Shown here: positions 20,263-27,271 of the stretch, one piece after another
Numbering within the stretch: position 1 is the stretch's first letter
How the letters are laid out: each line of letters starts with the position of its first letter
Source: Thermocrispum municipale DSM 44069
GTDB taxonomy: Bacteria; Actinomycetota; Actinomycetes; Mycobacteriales; Pseudonocardiaceae
DNA: 64,000 nt
Direction: 5' to 3'
Assembly (NCBI RefSeq): GCF_000427825.1
Contig: NZ_ATYT01000005.1
Span: 283,599-347,598, forward strand
Made by a program: the position numbers and the translations under genes
Notes under the pieces: generated by a model
Database searches by the model: none
What the model saw: the letters and a program-made list of their open reading frames with translations, nothing else
What the model was told of the DNA's origin: nothing

Positions 20263-20871
20263 TTGCCCAGTCAGATGACCGAGGCGGAACGCATCGAGCT
20301 CGCCGAGCGATTCGAGCGGGACGCGTTACCGCTGTTGGACCAGTTGTACTCGGCCGCGTTGCGGATGACCGGCAATCCGGCCGACGCCGAAGACCTGGTG
20401 CAGGAAACGTATCTGAAGGCCTACAACGCCTTTGCCTCGTTCGCCGAAGGCACGAACCTCAAAGCGTGGCTGTACCGGATCCTGACCAACACCTACATCA
20501 ACTCCTACCGCAAGAAGCAGCGGCAACCGATGCAGCAGCCGACCGAGGACATCACGGACTGGCAGCTGGCACAGGCGGAGAGCCACACGTCGCGCGGTCT
20601 GCGGTCGGCCGAGATGGAGGCGCTCGACCAGCTGCCGGACTCCGACGTCAAAGAGGCTCTGCAGCGCCTGCCGGAAGAATTCCGCCTGGCCGTGTACCTG
20701 GCCGACGTCGAAGGCTTTGCGTACAAGGAGATAGCCGAGATCATGGGTACGCCGATCGGTACCGTGATGTCCCGGCTGCATCGGGGGCGCGGGCAGCTGC
20801 GTGAGCTGCTGGCCGACGTGGCTCGCGAGAGGGGCTTCATCAAGCAGGGGGTGGAGGTGGCGAAGCGATGA
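20263..20871 (+). CDS. sigR: ECF sigma factor SigR/SigH (thiol-oxidative and heat stress)
   Basis: RNA polymerase sigma factor of the SigR (Streptomyces) / SigH (Mycobacterium) group, about 202 residues. Region 2: [21 protein letters not shown] and [20 protein letters not shown]. Region 4: [20 protein letters not shown] and [19 protein letters not shown]. The TTG at 20263 has AAAGGA 5 bases upstream; an ATG follows at 20275. The frame stays open upstream without stops, and a GTG at 20083 sits right at the predicted start of the SigR-dependent transcript. A longer isoform with 60 extra residues is thus likely, like the unstable SigR-prime of Streptomyces coelicolor. The anti-sigma gene overlaps by 4 bases. 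Confidence 0.95.
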   Translation: MPSQMTEAERIELAERFERDALPLLDQLYSAALRMTGNPADAEDLVQETYLKAYNAFASFAEGTNLKAWLYRILTNTYINSYRKKQRQPMQQPTEDITDWQLAQAESHTSRGLRSAEMEALDQLPDSDVKEALQRLPEEFRLAVYLADVEGFAYKEIAEIMGTPIGTVMSRLHRGRGQLRELLADVARERGFIKQGVEVAKR

Positions 20872-21185
20872 ATGACGAATGCGCTGACGCCCGTACCGAC
20901 TGCTCCGACGTGCTTGCCGAGGTCTACCTGCTGCTGGACCACGAATGCCAGGAGGAGCACGCCGCCGAGCTGCGCCGGCACCTCGACGGTTGCCCGGACT
21001 GTTTGGAGCAGTACGGCATTTCCGAGGGGCTCAAGCAGCTGTTGGCCCGCAAGTGCGGCGGCGACCACGCCCCGGAGGATCTCAAGGAGCGACTACGCGC
21101 GAAGATCCGCGAGTCGTATCTCCAAGCCGAGAAGGGTGAGCGCACTACGGGCGACGAGGCCACCGTCGAGGTGCGTGAGGACTAG
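20868..21185 (+). CDS. rsrA: Zinc-binding redox anti-sigma factor RsrA/RshA (mycothiol system)
   Basis: 105-residue anti-sigma factor that holds SigR when its thiols are reduced and releases it on disulfide formation. The zinc-associated anti-sigma signature H-x3-C-x2-C is HLDGCPDC, with an additional N-terminal Cys ([19 protein letters not shown]) as in RsrA. No membrane segment, so it is cytoplasmic. The C-terminal tail is acidic and basic mixed. It is coupled to sigR by ATGA overlap and so made from the same SigR-dependent transcript, which closes the feedback loop. Confidence 0.93.
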   Translation: MNDECADARTDCSDVLAEVYLLLDHECQEEHAAELRRHLDGCPDCLEQYGISEGLKQLLARKCGGDHAPEDLKERLRAKIRESYLQAEKGERTTGDEATVEVRED

Positions 21186-21190
21186 CTCAC

Positions 21191-21265
21191 TCAGGCGTTC
21201 GGCTTCTTGCCGTGGTTGGCGCTCTTCTTCTTGCGGTCACGACGCTTACGAGCTCGCTTCGACAT
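21191..21265 (-). CDS. 50S ribosomal protein bL37 (24 residues)
   Basis: A tiny gene encoding MSKRARKRRDRKKKSANHGK plus KPNA. Its length and its K/R-rich start with an ..RDRK..ANHGK.PN.. ending match bL37, the small actinobacterial large-subunit protein seen in mycobacterial ribosome structures. The ATG at 21265 is preceded by GAGGAGA at good spacing. It lies between rsrA and pdtaS on the opposite strand, the same neighbourhood as in related genomes. It is too short for usual gene-finding cut-offs. High confidence from the sequence pattern; assignment rests on recall of the family. Confidence 0.85.
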   Translation of the reverse strand: MSKRARKRRDRKKKSANHGKKPNA

Positions 21266-21336
21266 GCGTTTTCTCCTCGTGTGAACGGACGACTTAGTCT
21301 GACACGGGGCGTGAAGCGTCGAGTCAGGGGAGTGCC

Positions 21337-22827
21337 GTGAGTACGCTTGCCGAGCTGTTGGCCGAACACACCGGCATGTCCGGGGAGGCCGCCGACCACC
21401 TGCAGATGGTGGTCGCGGAATGGCAGCTGCTCGCGGACCTGTCGTTCGCCGACTTCTTGATGTGGGTCCCGATCGAGGACAGCGACTCGCACTTCGCCTG
21501 CGTGGCGCAGGCGCGCCCGACCACCGGCGCCACCGCGCACCCCGAGGACGTCGTGGGCAGCAGGGTCGAGGAACGCCAGCATCCCCAGCTGGCTGCGGCC
21601 CTGCGGTCCGGGCGGATCATGCGTGACGAGGAGCCCAGGCTGTCCGACGGCGACATCCTGATGCGCCGGGAAGCGATTCCGGTGCGGTTCCGGGACCAGG
21701 TCATCGCGGTGCTGAGCCGGGAGTCGAACCTGAGCGTGCCCCGGGTGCCGAGTTCGTTGGAGATCGCCTACCTCGCGGGCGCCTCCGATCTGTGTCAGAT
21801 GGTGGCGGACGGGACGTTCCCGCACGAGGGCTCGCAGACCGACGTGCACAGCAGTCCGCGGGTGGGTGACGGGTTCATCCGGCTCGACCCGTCCGGCACT
21901 GTGGTGTTCGCCAGCCCCAACGGCTCGTCCGCGTACCACCGCATGGGGCACAAATCCGAACTGGTCGGGACGCGGTTGGCTCCGCTGACTCGCTCCCTGA
22001 TCGCGGATCCGTTCGACGCCACGGAGGTCTCGCACCGGATCCTGGAGGCGTTGGAGGGCCGTCCGGGCACCCGCGTCGAGGCGGAGTCCCGGCGTGGCGC
22101 GGTGGTGCTGTTCCGTGCGCTTCCGTTGCGTCCGGGAGGCAATCCGGCGGGCGCCTTGGTCCTGGTACGGGACGTCACCGAGGTGAAGCGGCGCGACCGG
22201 GCGCTGATGAGCAAGGACGCGACGATCCGGGAGATCCATCACCGGGTGAAGAACAACTTGCAGACGGTGGCCGCGCTGCTCCGGCTGCAATCGCGCCGCA
22301 CGCAGAGCGATCAGGCCAGGCGCGCGTTGGAGGACTCGGTGCGCCGGGTCTCGTCGATCGCCATGGTGCACGAGACGCTGTCCATGTCGCTGGACGAGCG
22401 GGTCGACCTGGACCAGTTGCTGGATCGCGTGTTGCCGATGTTGTCGGAGGTCACCACGGCCACCGAGTCCCCGGTCGAGCTGGTACGCGAGGGTTCGTTC
22501 GGCGTGGTCGCCGCCGACCTGGCGACCCCGCTGGTGATGGTGCTGGCCGAGTTGGTGCAGAACGCCGCCGAGCATGCGTTCGAGCGGGGGAGGGCGGGCA
22601 AAGTCATCGTGCGCGCGGCCCGGTCGGCGCGCTGGCTGGACGTGTCGATCATCGACGAGGGTCGCGGCCTGCCCGCGGGCTTCTCACTCGAGCAAGCCGA
22701 GGGGCTGGGGCTGCAGATCGTCCGGACACTGGTCGAATCCGAGCTGCGCGGCTCGCTGGGGCTGCGGGATCACGAACCGTCCGGAACGACGGCGGAACTG
22801 CGTATCCCGCTGACGCGGCGCGGCTGA
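21337..22827 (+). CDS. pdtaS: Sensor histidine kinase PdtaS
   Basis: 496-residue cytosolic HisKA_2 kinase. The N-terminal GAF-like domain (about 1-150) starts MSTLAELLAEHTGMSGEAAD. A PAS-like domain follows (about 165-290), then the phosphoacceptor segment IREIHHRVKNNLQTVAALLR with His at residue 302, and the HATPase domain (LVMVLAELVQNAAEHAFERG, IIDEGRGLP, GLGLQIV). In mycobacteria PdtaS phosphorylates PdtaR, an ANTAR RNA-binding antiterminator. No pdtaR lies nearby, which is usual. It has no membrane segments. A terminator shared with whiB1 follows. Confidence 0.93.
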   Translation: MSTLAELLAEHTGMSGEAADHLQMVVAEWQLLADLSFADFLMWVPIEDSDSHFACVAQARPTTGATAHPEDVVGSRVEERQHPQLAAALRSGRIMRDEEPRLSDGDILMRREAIPVRFRDQVIAVLSRESNLSVPRVPSSLEIAYLAGASDLCQMVADGTFPHEGSQTDVHSSPRVGDGFIRLDPSGTVVFASPNGSSAYHRMGHKSELVGTRLAPLTRSLIADPFDATEVSHRILEALEGRPGTRVEAESRRGAVVLFRALPLRPGGNPAGALVLVRDVTEVKRRDRALMSKDATIREIHHRVKNNLQTVAALLRLQSRRTQSDQARRALEDSVRRVSSIAMVHETLSMSLDERVDLDQLLDRVLPMLSEVTTATESPVELVREGSFGVVAADLATPLVMVLAELVQNAAEHAFERGRAGKVIVRAARSARWLDVSIIDEGRGLPAGFSLEQAEGLGLQIVRTLVESELRGSLGLRDHEPSGTTAELRIPLTRRG

Positions 22828-22899
22828 CAGCCCTGGAGACGCGGAAACGAACGCTTCCGGGATCGGCGCGCAGAGGGCGGCCGAAAGATCGTACGGACA

Positions 22900-22938
22900 C
22901 GCGAAAGAGCCGGCACGAGCGGTGCCGGCTCTTTCGCG
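22900..22938. terminator. Bidirectional terminator between pdtaS and whiB1
   Basis: Perfect 16-bp stem CGCGAAAGAGCCGGCA / TGCCGGCTCTTTCGCG with a 7-base loop between two convergent genes. Confidence 0.9.
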
Positions 22939-22969
22939 TTGTGCGGGAGGCTTGTCTGAAGCCTGTTGC

Positions 22970-23221
22970 TCAGAAGCTCGTGCTGCCGATACGAGCCCGA
23001 CGGCGCTTGAGCGCACGCCGTTCTTCCTCGCTCATGCCGCCCCAGACGCCGGCGTCCTGACCCGTGGCCAGAGCCCAAGCCAGGCAGTCGGACGCGACGG
23101 GGCAACGGTGGCACACGGCCTTGGCCTCGGCCACCTGCGTGAGCGCAGGACCGCTGGTCCCAACGGGGAAGAACAGCTCAGGATCCTCGTCTCGGCAGGC
23201 CGCGCGGTGGCGCCAGTCCAT
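22970..23221 (-). CDS. whiB1: WhiB1-type iron-sulfur transcriptional regulator
   Basis: 83-residue Wbl protein that binds a nitric-oxide-sensitive [4Fe-4S] cluster and region 4 of the primary sigma factor. Conserved: MDWRHRAACRDEDPELFFPV, then cluster Cys residues in AVCHRCPVASDCLAWAL, the GVWGG turn and the basic RRALKRRRAR tail for DNA contact. The ATG at 23221 is chosen for its match to WhiB1 and the AAGGAG 9 bases upstream; a longer frame to 23263 is possible but unlikely. Two CRP-like palindromes lie upstream, as reported for M. tuberculosis whiB1. Confidence 0.95.
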   Translation of the reverse strand: MDWRHRAACRDEDPELFFPVGTSGPALTQVAEAKAVCHRCPVASDCLAWALATGQDAGVWGGMSEEERRALKRRRARIGSTSF

Positions 23222-23297
23222 GATGATGTGCTCCTTCGTGGCGACGCGGGACAGCCGCGCCACGGTCGTCTCTGATGGCGGTCGTATTTTGGGTGCT

Positions 23298-23313
23298 TGT
23301 GAATGCTTTCACG
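23298..23313. promoter_or_regulatory. CRP-like site 1 upstream of whiB1
   Basis: TGTGA-N6-TCACG, one base from the symmetrical CRP consensus TGTGA-N6-TCACA, 77 bases before the whiB1 start. whiB1 of M. tuberculosis is known to be controlled by the CRP homologue Rv3676. Confidence 0.7.
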
Positions 23314-23347
23314 AACCGCAGAGTTGGGCAAGGGTTTTCTCACCAGC

Positions 23348-23363
23348 GGTGAGCGAACTCACC
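23348..23363. promoter_or_regulatory. CRP-like site 2 upstream of whiB1
   Basis: GGTGA-N6-TCACC, a perfect palindrome in its arms, centred exactly 50 bp from site 1, so nearly five helical turns apart. It probably forms a pair with site 1 for cooperative control. Confidence 0.6.
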
Positions 23364-23535
23364 TGTGATCCAATCCCGCCTGACCTGCGGTTTCTCCCCT
23401 GGCGGGGAGACGAGGCCGGGAAAACGGTGCGGCGAGCGGAGCTAGTTTTGCGACGAGTGGTAGACATCGGTTCGGCGAACCGATCACTCGACGGCGCTCT
23501 GCCCGACGTTTTCGTGCGATGACCGTGCGAGGTCC

Positions 23536-24453
23536 TCACACCACAACTGTCAAGGCTTTCGGGACGCTGACGAACTCCACGTCCGTGCGCTCACCGACCA
23601 GATCCCCGTCAACCTGCAAGTTTACTGGTTTCTCTGCATAGATGCGTACTTTCGTGACGTCGTCGACACGGATGAGATGACGCCCACGTTGGCGTCCCTT
23701 CCCGTTCAGTGCTTGGCGTAGGTGGTGTAGTACCCCGAACAGGCCGAGCTTACGCAACGCGAACACACCCAGACCGGTGTCGAAAGAGCACTCCGGGTTC
23801 AGGCGGATGGGGAGTTTGCCCAGGTAGGACCACGGATCGGTGTTGGAAACGAAAGCCGTGCGAACCGTCTGCGGTTCGCTGCCGGGCAGCTCGAGCTTGA
23901 GTGTGTGCCTGCCGTGCGGCGGATGCAGGTAGACCGCGGTTGCCACGCGCGCGTAGAGCGCGGGACTGGTCTCCTTGCCCCGCTTGCCCTCCACTCCCTC
24001 GACGACGTCGGCGTCCCAGCCCATGCCGGCGCTGAAGGTGAACCAGCGGGAGTTGGCCTTGCCGAGGCCGACGGTGCGCCGCCTGCCTGCGATCAGGGCG
24101 TCGAGCAATACGTGGGTGGCCTCGACCGGATCGCGGGGATAACCGACCGCACGCGCGAAGACATTGGCGGAGCCACCGGGGACCACGGCGAACAACGGCG
24201 CCGCGTCCGGGCCGTGGGAGCCGCCGCTGAGCAGCCCGTTGACCACCTCGTTCACCGTGCCGTCGCCACCATGGGCGACGACCAGCCCGGCACCGTCGGC
24301 AGCCGCAGCGGCGGCGATGGCCGCAGCATGCCCGCGATGGGTCGTCTCGACGACCTCGAGCTTGACCTCGCTGGCCAGCGCGTGCGCGAGCACGTCGCGG
24401 CCTCCTGCCGTCGTCGCGGTCGCCTGCGGATTCACAACCAGGACAGCGCGCAT
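23536..24453 (-). CDS. Diacylglycerol kinase-family lipid kinase
   Basis: 305-residue protein of the DagK/YegS/BmrU family. It phosphorylates diacylglycerol or a related lipid at the inner membrane face with ATP. N-terminal MRAVLVVNPQATATTAGGRD, then the nucleotide loop VVAHGGDGTVNEVVNGLL with the GGDGT signature, VPGGSANVFARAVGYPRDP, and FSAGMGWDADVVEGVEG. The C-terminal beta domain includes KVRIYAEKPVNLQVDGD. The gene order whiB1 - lipid kinase on the same strand resembles related genomes. It could recycle diacylglycerol to phosphatidic acid. Confidence 0.9.
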   Translation of the reverse strand: MRAVLVVNPQATATTAGGRDVLAHALASEVKLEVVETTHRGHAAAIAAAAAADGAGLVVAHGGDGTVNEVVNGLLSGGSHGPDAAPLFAVVPGGSANVFARAVGYPRDPVEATHVLLDALIAGRRRTVGLGKANSRWFTFSAGMGWDADVVEGVEGKRGKETSPALYARVATAVYLHPPHGRHTLKLELPGSEPQTVRTAFVSNTDPWSYLGKLPIRLNPECSFDTGLGVFALRKLGLFGVLHHLRQALNGKGRQRGRHLIRVDDVTKVRIYAEKPVNLQVDGDLVGERTDVEFVSVPKALTVVV

Positions 24454-24988
24454 GACGGCAGCCTACGGCGCCACAGTGGGCGCGCGCCGCATCCGCGAAC
24501 CGAGGAGGCAAACACCACAGCACTTCGCGTCTGACGGCGCTCATCACGCCCGGGAACGAGACGTACCGGCGGGCTGCATCCGTAGGGCATAGACCCGCCG
24601 CTGACGGTACGCGGGTCACCCGGGCACCGACGAAGTCGAGAGTTCGCGAGCTACTCGGTCGCCAACGGCTCCTTTCCGAGGCGGGCCCGGCGCGAGACCG
24701 TCCGCCTCATCGTCGTGCGGCTCCTGTCCCTGACGGGCTGCACCCGGCCGACCGCCGACCCGTCAGTGGCTGACGACCGCTGGACGACTTCGGAGCACTG
24801 CGGTGCGGTCACCAGCCGTGCCGACGGTAGGAGTGATCCCGCCGACACTGATCCGATCATGACGTCTCGGCCGCGGTGAGGAAACGGCCGAGTGGGTGGC
24901 ATACCATCGGTGACGCTTACGCAGAGTGTCATGCGAGTGTGCCGAGCGGGTGGTTCTCCCGGGCACGTGCTCGCCGGGAAAGGGGCCC
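24454..24988. other. Intergenic stretch without a recognisable gene
   Basis: 535 bases between divergent genes. Short open frames on the minus strand (for example 24651-24932) are Arg/Ser/Thr-rich with no family resemblance and no good ribosome site. Promoters for both flanking genes must be here, but no consensus element stands out. No tRNA-like or riboswitch-like structure was seen. Confidence 0.5.
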
Positions 24989-25399
24989 ATGGTGCGGCTG
25001 GCCGAGTTGTTCCGACCCGCGCCGCGCGAAGTGCGGGTGGCAGGCGTGATCGCCGTGCTGCCCGGGCTGGCGGCGCTGGTCTTCGCGGTGGTCCTGCTGA
25101 TCGCCGCGCTGTCCGGCAACACGACGTTCGGCAGCGACAACGTCTACGGCGAGGCCATCTACTACGCCGTGCTCGGCGGCGGCCTGACGGCCTGCGGGAT
25201 CGGCCTGTTTCTCGGCTACTCGTGGGCGCGGTCGCCGGGTGTGGTCATCGCGCTGGTGATGATCGGGGTCGGGTGGTACGCCGCGGGCCCGTCCGGCCGC
25301 CTGGAGCTCGGTGTCCCGGTCGCTCTGCTCGGGCTTGCGCTGCTCGTGCTGTTGTTCCGGGAGCCTGCACGCGCGTGGGCTGCCGAGGATCACGAGTAG
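24989..25399 (+). CDS. Small hypothetical membrane protein
   Basis: 136-residue protein with a short cytoplasmic start (MVRLAELFRPAPREVRVAG) and about four transmembrane segments (VIAVLPGLAALVFAVVLLIA, YYAVLGGGLTACGIGLFLG, VVIALVMIGVGW, VPVALLGLALLVLLF). The ATG at 24989 is preferred because GGGAAAGG lies 7 bases before it; an upstream frame to 24926 encodes residues unlike a membrane protein start. No family was recognised. It is convergent with the GNAT gene. Confidence 0.7.
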   Translation: MVRLAELFRPAPREVRVAGVIAVLPGLAALVFAVVLLIAALSGNTTFGSDNVYGEAIYYAVLGGGLTACGIGLFLGYSWARSPGVVIALVMIGVGWYAAGPSGRLELGVPVALLGLALLVLLFREPARAWAAEDHE

Positions 25400-25451
25400 G
25401 CGCGTCTTTTGGCGCCCGGAGTGGTCCGTGCCAGGGCGCTGCGCCGGGGTC

Positions 25452-25934
25452 TCAGCCGTCACGCTCGGCGGCCAGCGCCGTGAGCGGCTCGTCGGTGAGC
25501 CGGTAGACCGTCCACTCGTCCATCGGCACCGCGCCCAGCGCTCGGTAGAACTTCGTCGCCGGGTTCCAGTCCAGTACCCACCACTCCAGCCGGGCGTAGC
25601 CGCGCCGTACGCACTCCGCGGCCAGCTCGGCCAGCAGCGCTTTGCCGATCCCCTTCCCACGGAACTCCGGGCGCACGTAGAGGTCCTCCAGATAGATCCC
25701 GTGCACACCACGCCAGGTGGAGAAATTCAGAAACCACAGCGTGAAGCCGACGACCTGCCCCTCCACCTCGGCGACATGGCCGAACAGGGCGGGCTGCTCG
25801 GCGAACAACGCCGCATGCAGCTGCTCGGTGGTCAGGTGACATTCGTGCGGCGCCTTCTCGTAAGCCGCGAGTTCGTGCACCAACTCGACGACGACCGGCA
25901 CGTCGTCCGGGGTGGTGGGGCGGATCACGGTCAT
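25452..25934 (-). CDS. GNAT family N-acetyltransferase (diamine/SSAT-like)
   Basis: 160-residue acetyl-CoA-dependent N-acetyltransferase. Start MTVIRPTTPDDVPVVVELVHELAAYEKAP is characteristic of the spermidine/thialysine acetyltransferase subgroup. The acetyl-CoA loop (motif A) is LYVRPEFRGKGIGKALLAEL, motif B includes LEWWVLDWNPATKFYRALGA with the Tyr that often acts as general acid, and YLEDLYV precedes. The ATG at 25934 has GAGGTGAGG upstream. It is divergent from the thioesterase-like gene, with a palindrome between. A polyamine substrate is plausible, not certain. Confidence 0.87.
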   Translation of the reverse strand: MTVIRPTTPDDVPVVVELVHELAAYEKAPHECHLTTEQLHAALFAEQPALFGHVAEVEGQVVGFTLWFLNFSTWRGVHGIYLEDLYVRPEFRGKGIGKALLAELAAECVRRGYARLEWWVLDWNPATKFYRALGAVPMDEWTVYRLTDEPLTALAAERDG

Positions 25935-25970
25935 GTCCTCACCTCTTGCGGTCAGCACGTACGGTCGTAA

Positions 25971-25986
25971 GCTACTCGTGAGTAGC
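25971..25986. promoter_or_regulatory. TetR-type palindrome in a divergent promoter region
   Basis: GCTACTC-GT-GAGTAGC: perfect 7-bp arms around a 2-bp centre, 14 bases before the gene at 26001 and 37 before the divergent GNAT start. Its form (TACTCNNGAGTA) is typical of TetR-family operators in lipid metabolism. No regulator gene is adjacent. Confidence 0.6.
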
Positions 25987-26000
25987 AAGGGAGTGGGCCG

Positions 26001-26468
26001 ATGGCGCAGACGTTGACGATCTGGCGCAAACTCGCCGGCAAACCCGGCGGGCGGCGCCTGTTCTCGGCCGCGGTGATGGCCCGCGCGCCGTATTTCGCCA
26101 CCGTGTTGCCGTCGGTACGGGTGATGGAGCCCGGCCGAGCGGAGGTTACCGCGCCCAAGTGGTTCGGCGTACACAACCACATCGGCACCTTCCACGCCAT
26201 CGCCACCTGCAACCTGGCCGAGGTGGCGATGGGCATGCTGGCCGAGGCCACCGTGCCGGCGACCCATCGCTGGCTGCCCAAGGGCATGACCGTGCGCTAC
26301 GTAGCCAAGGCCGAGTCCAGCCTGCGCGCGGTGGCGCGGGTGGACGAGCTGCCCGAGTTCGGCCAGGACGGTTTCGAGTTGCCGGTGCCGGTGACCGTGT
26401 TCGGCGACGACGACAAGCCGGTCACCGAGGCCGTCATCACCATCTGGGTCACGCCGAAGAAGCGTTAG
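26001..26468 (+). CDS. DUF4442 hotdog-fold thioesterase-like protein
   Basis: 155-residue single hotdog-fold protein of the DUF4442 group, relatives of acyl-CoA thioesterases (PaaI/YiiD-like). Conserved parts: APYFATVLPSVRVMEPGRAEV, WFGVHNHIGTFHAIATCNLAE on the central helix with the region where catalytic residues lie, and the strand GMTVRYVAKAESSLRAVARV. No membrane segments. It may hydrolyse acyl-CoA, though DUF4442 enzymes are poorly characterised. Its 3' end overlaps the convergent epimerase gene by 20 bases. The TetR-type palindrome upstream suggests regulated expression. Confidence 0.82.
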   Translation: MAQTLTIWRKLAGKPGGRRLFSAAVMARAPYFATVLPSVRVMEPGRAEVTAPKWFGVHNHIGTFHAIATCNLAEVAMGMLAEATVPATHRWLPKGMTVRYVAKAESSLRAVARVDELPEFGQDGFELPVPVTVFGDDDKPVTEAVITIWVTPKKR

Positions 26469-27063
26469 CCCGCAGGTGCTCGTACCACTCGGTGCAGGCC
26501 TGGTAGCTGGGCAACAGTCCCTGCTCGCGGGCCTGGGCCACGGTGGGCGCGGAGCGGTCCTTGTCGGACAGGGTGGGTTCGATGTCCGCAGGCCACGGAA
26601 GGTTCAGGTCCTCGTCGAGCGGGCTGACACCGTGTTCCGCGGACGGGTTGTACTCCGCGCTGCAGTAGTAATTGATCACCGTGTGGTCGGTCAGCGCCAC
26701 GAACGCATGACCGAGCCCCTCGGGGATGTAGACCGCGCTGATGTTCTCGCTGCTGAGCTTGACGGTGTCGACCACACCGAACGTCGGCGACCCCACCCGT
26801 AGGTCGACGATCACGTCCAACGCCTCGCCGTGTGCGCAGTAGACGTATTTGGCCTGGCCGGGAGGAGTGTCGGCGAAATGCACGCCGCGAATGACGCCTC
26901 GCCTCGACACGCTGTGGTTGGTCTGGGCCACCCGCAGCGGGTACCCGACGGCCTCGACGAACGCCTTCTGCTGATACGGCGCGACGAACTTCCCGCGCTG
27001 GTCGGGGAAGCTCGGCGGGGTGAACTCGAACACTCCGGGGACGGCAAGTTCGCGTACCTGCAT
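26449..27063 (-). CDS. dTDP-4-dehydrorhamnose 3,5-epimerase family protein
   Basis: 204-residue cupin-fold sugar epimerase of the RmlC family. Conserved elements: GKFVAPYQQKAFVEAVG, VSRRGVIRGVHFADTPPGQAKYV with the active-site His, GEALDVIVDLRVGSPTFG with the partner Asp, and IPEGLGHAFVALTDHTVINYYCSAEY. ATG at 27063 is the family-like start (MQVRELAVPGVFEF). No other dTDP-sugar genes (rmlA, B, D) adjoin it, so it acts either in rhamnose supply with distant partners or on another NDP-sugar. Expression from its own promoter in the 27064-27271 gap is likely. Confidence 0.88.
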   Translation of the reverse strand: MQVRELAVPGVFEFTPPSFPDQRGKFVAPYQQKAFVEAVGYPLRVAQTNHSVSRRGVIRGVHFADTPPGQAKYVYCAHGEALDVIVDLRVGSPTFGVVDTVKLSSENISAVYIPEGLGHAFVALTDHTVINYYCSAEYNPSAEHGVSPLDEDLNLPWPADIEPTLSDKDRSAPTVAQAREQGLLPSYQACTEWYEHLRANASSA

Positions 27064-27225
27064 TCCCGCAGCCTGACACACCTGTCACAATGGTCTGCAT
27101 CCACCGTGTCCGGTGGCGCTGCGACGGACCCGAGATGCAGCCCCGGACGGATTTCGCGCCGTACGGCCGACGGTGCCACCGCACCGGGCCACGTGCGTTT
27201 GTCAGGCACAATTGCCCTTTTCCTG

Positions 27226-27243
27226 CGCCGGAGTGCTCCGGCG
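27226..27243. promoter_or_regulatory. Palindrome upstream of the malic enzyme gene
   Basis: CGCCGGAG-TG-CTCCGGCG, perfect 8-bp arms with a 2-bp centre, 29 bases before the ATG. It could be an operator or a small hairpin in the leader. There is no T-tract, so it is not a typical terminator. Confidence 0.5.
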
Positions 27244-27271
27244 TTGTCGTACTGATTGACAGGAATTCGTC

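Noticed and set aside
24651..24932. 93-codon minus-strand frame upstream of the small membrane protein
   Set aside because: Arg/Ser/Thr-rich, no good ribosome site, no family.
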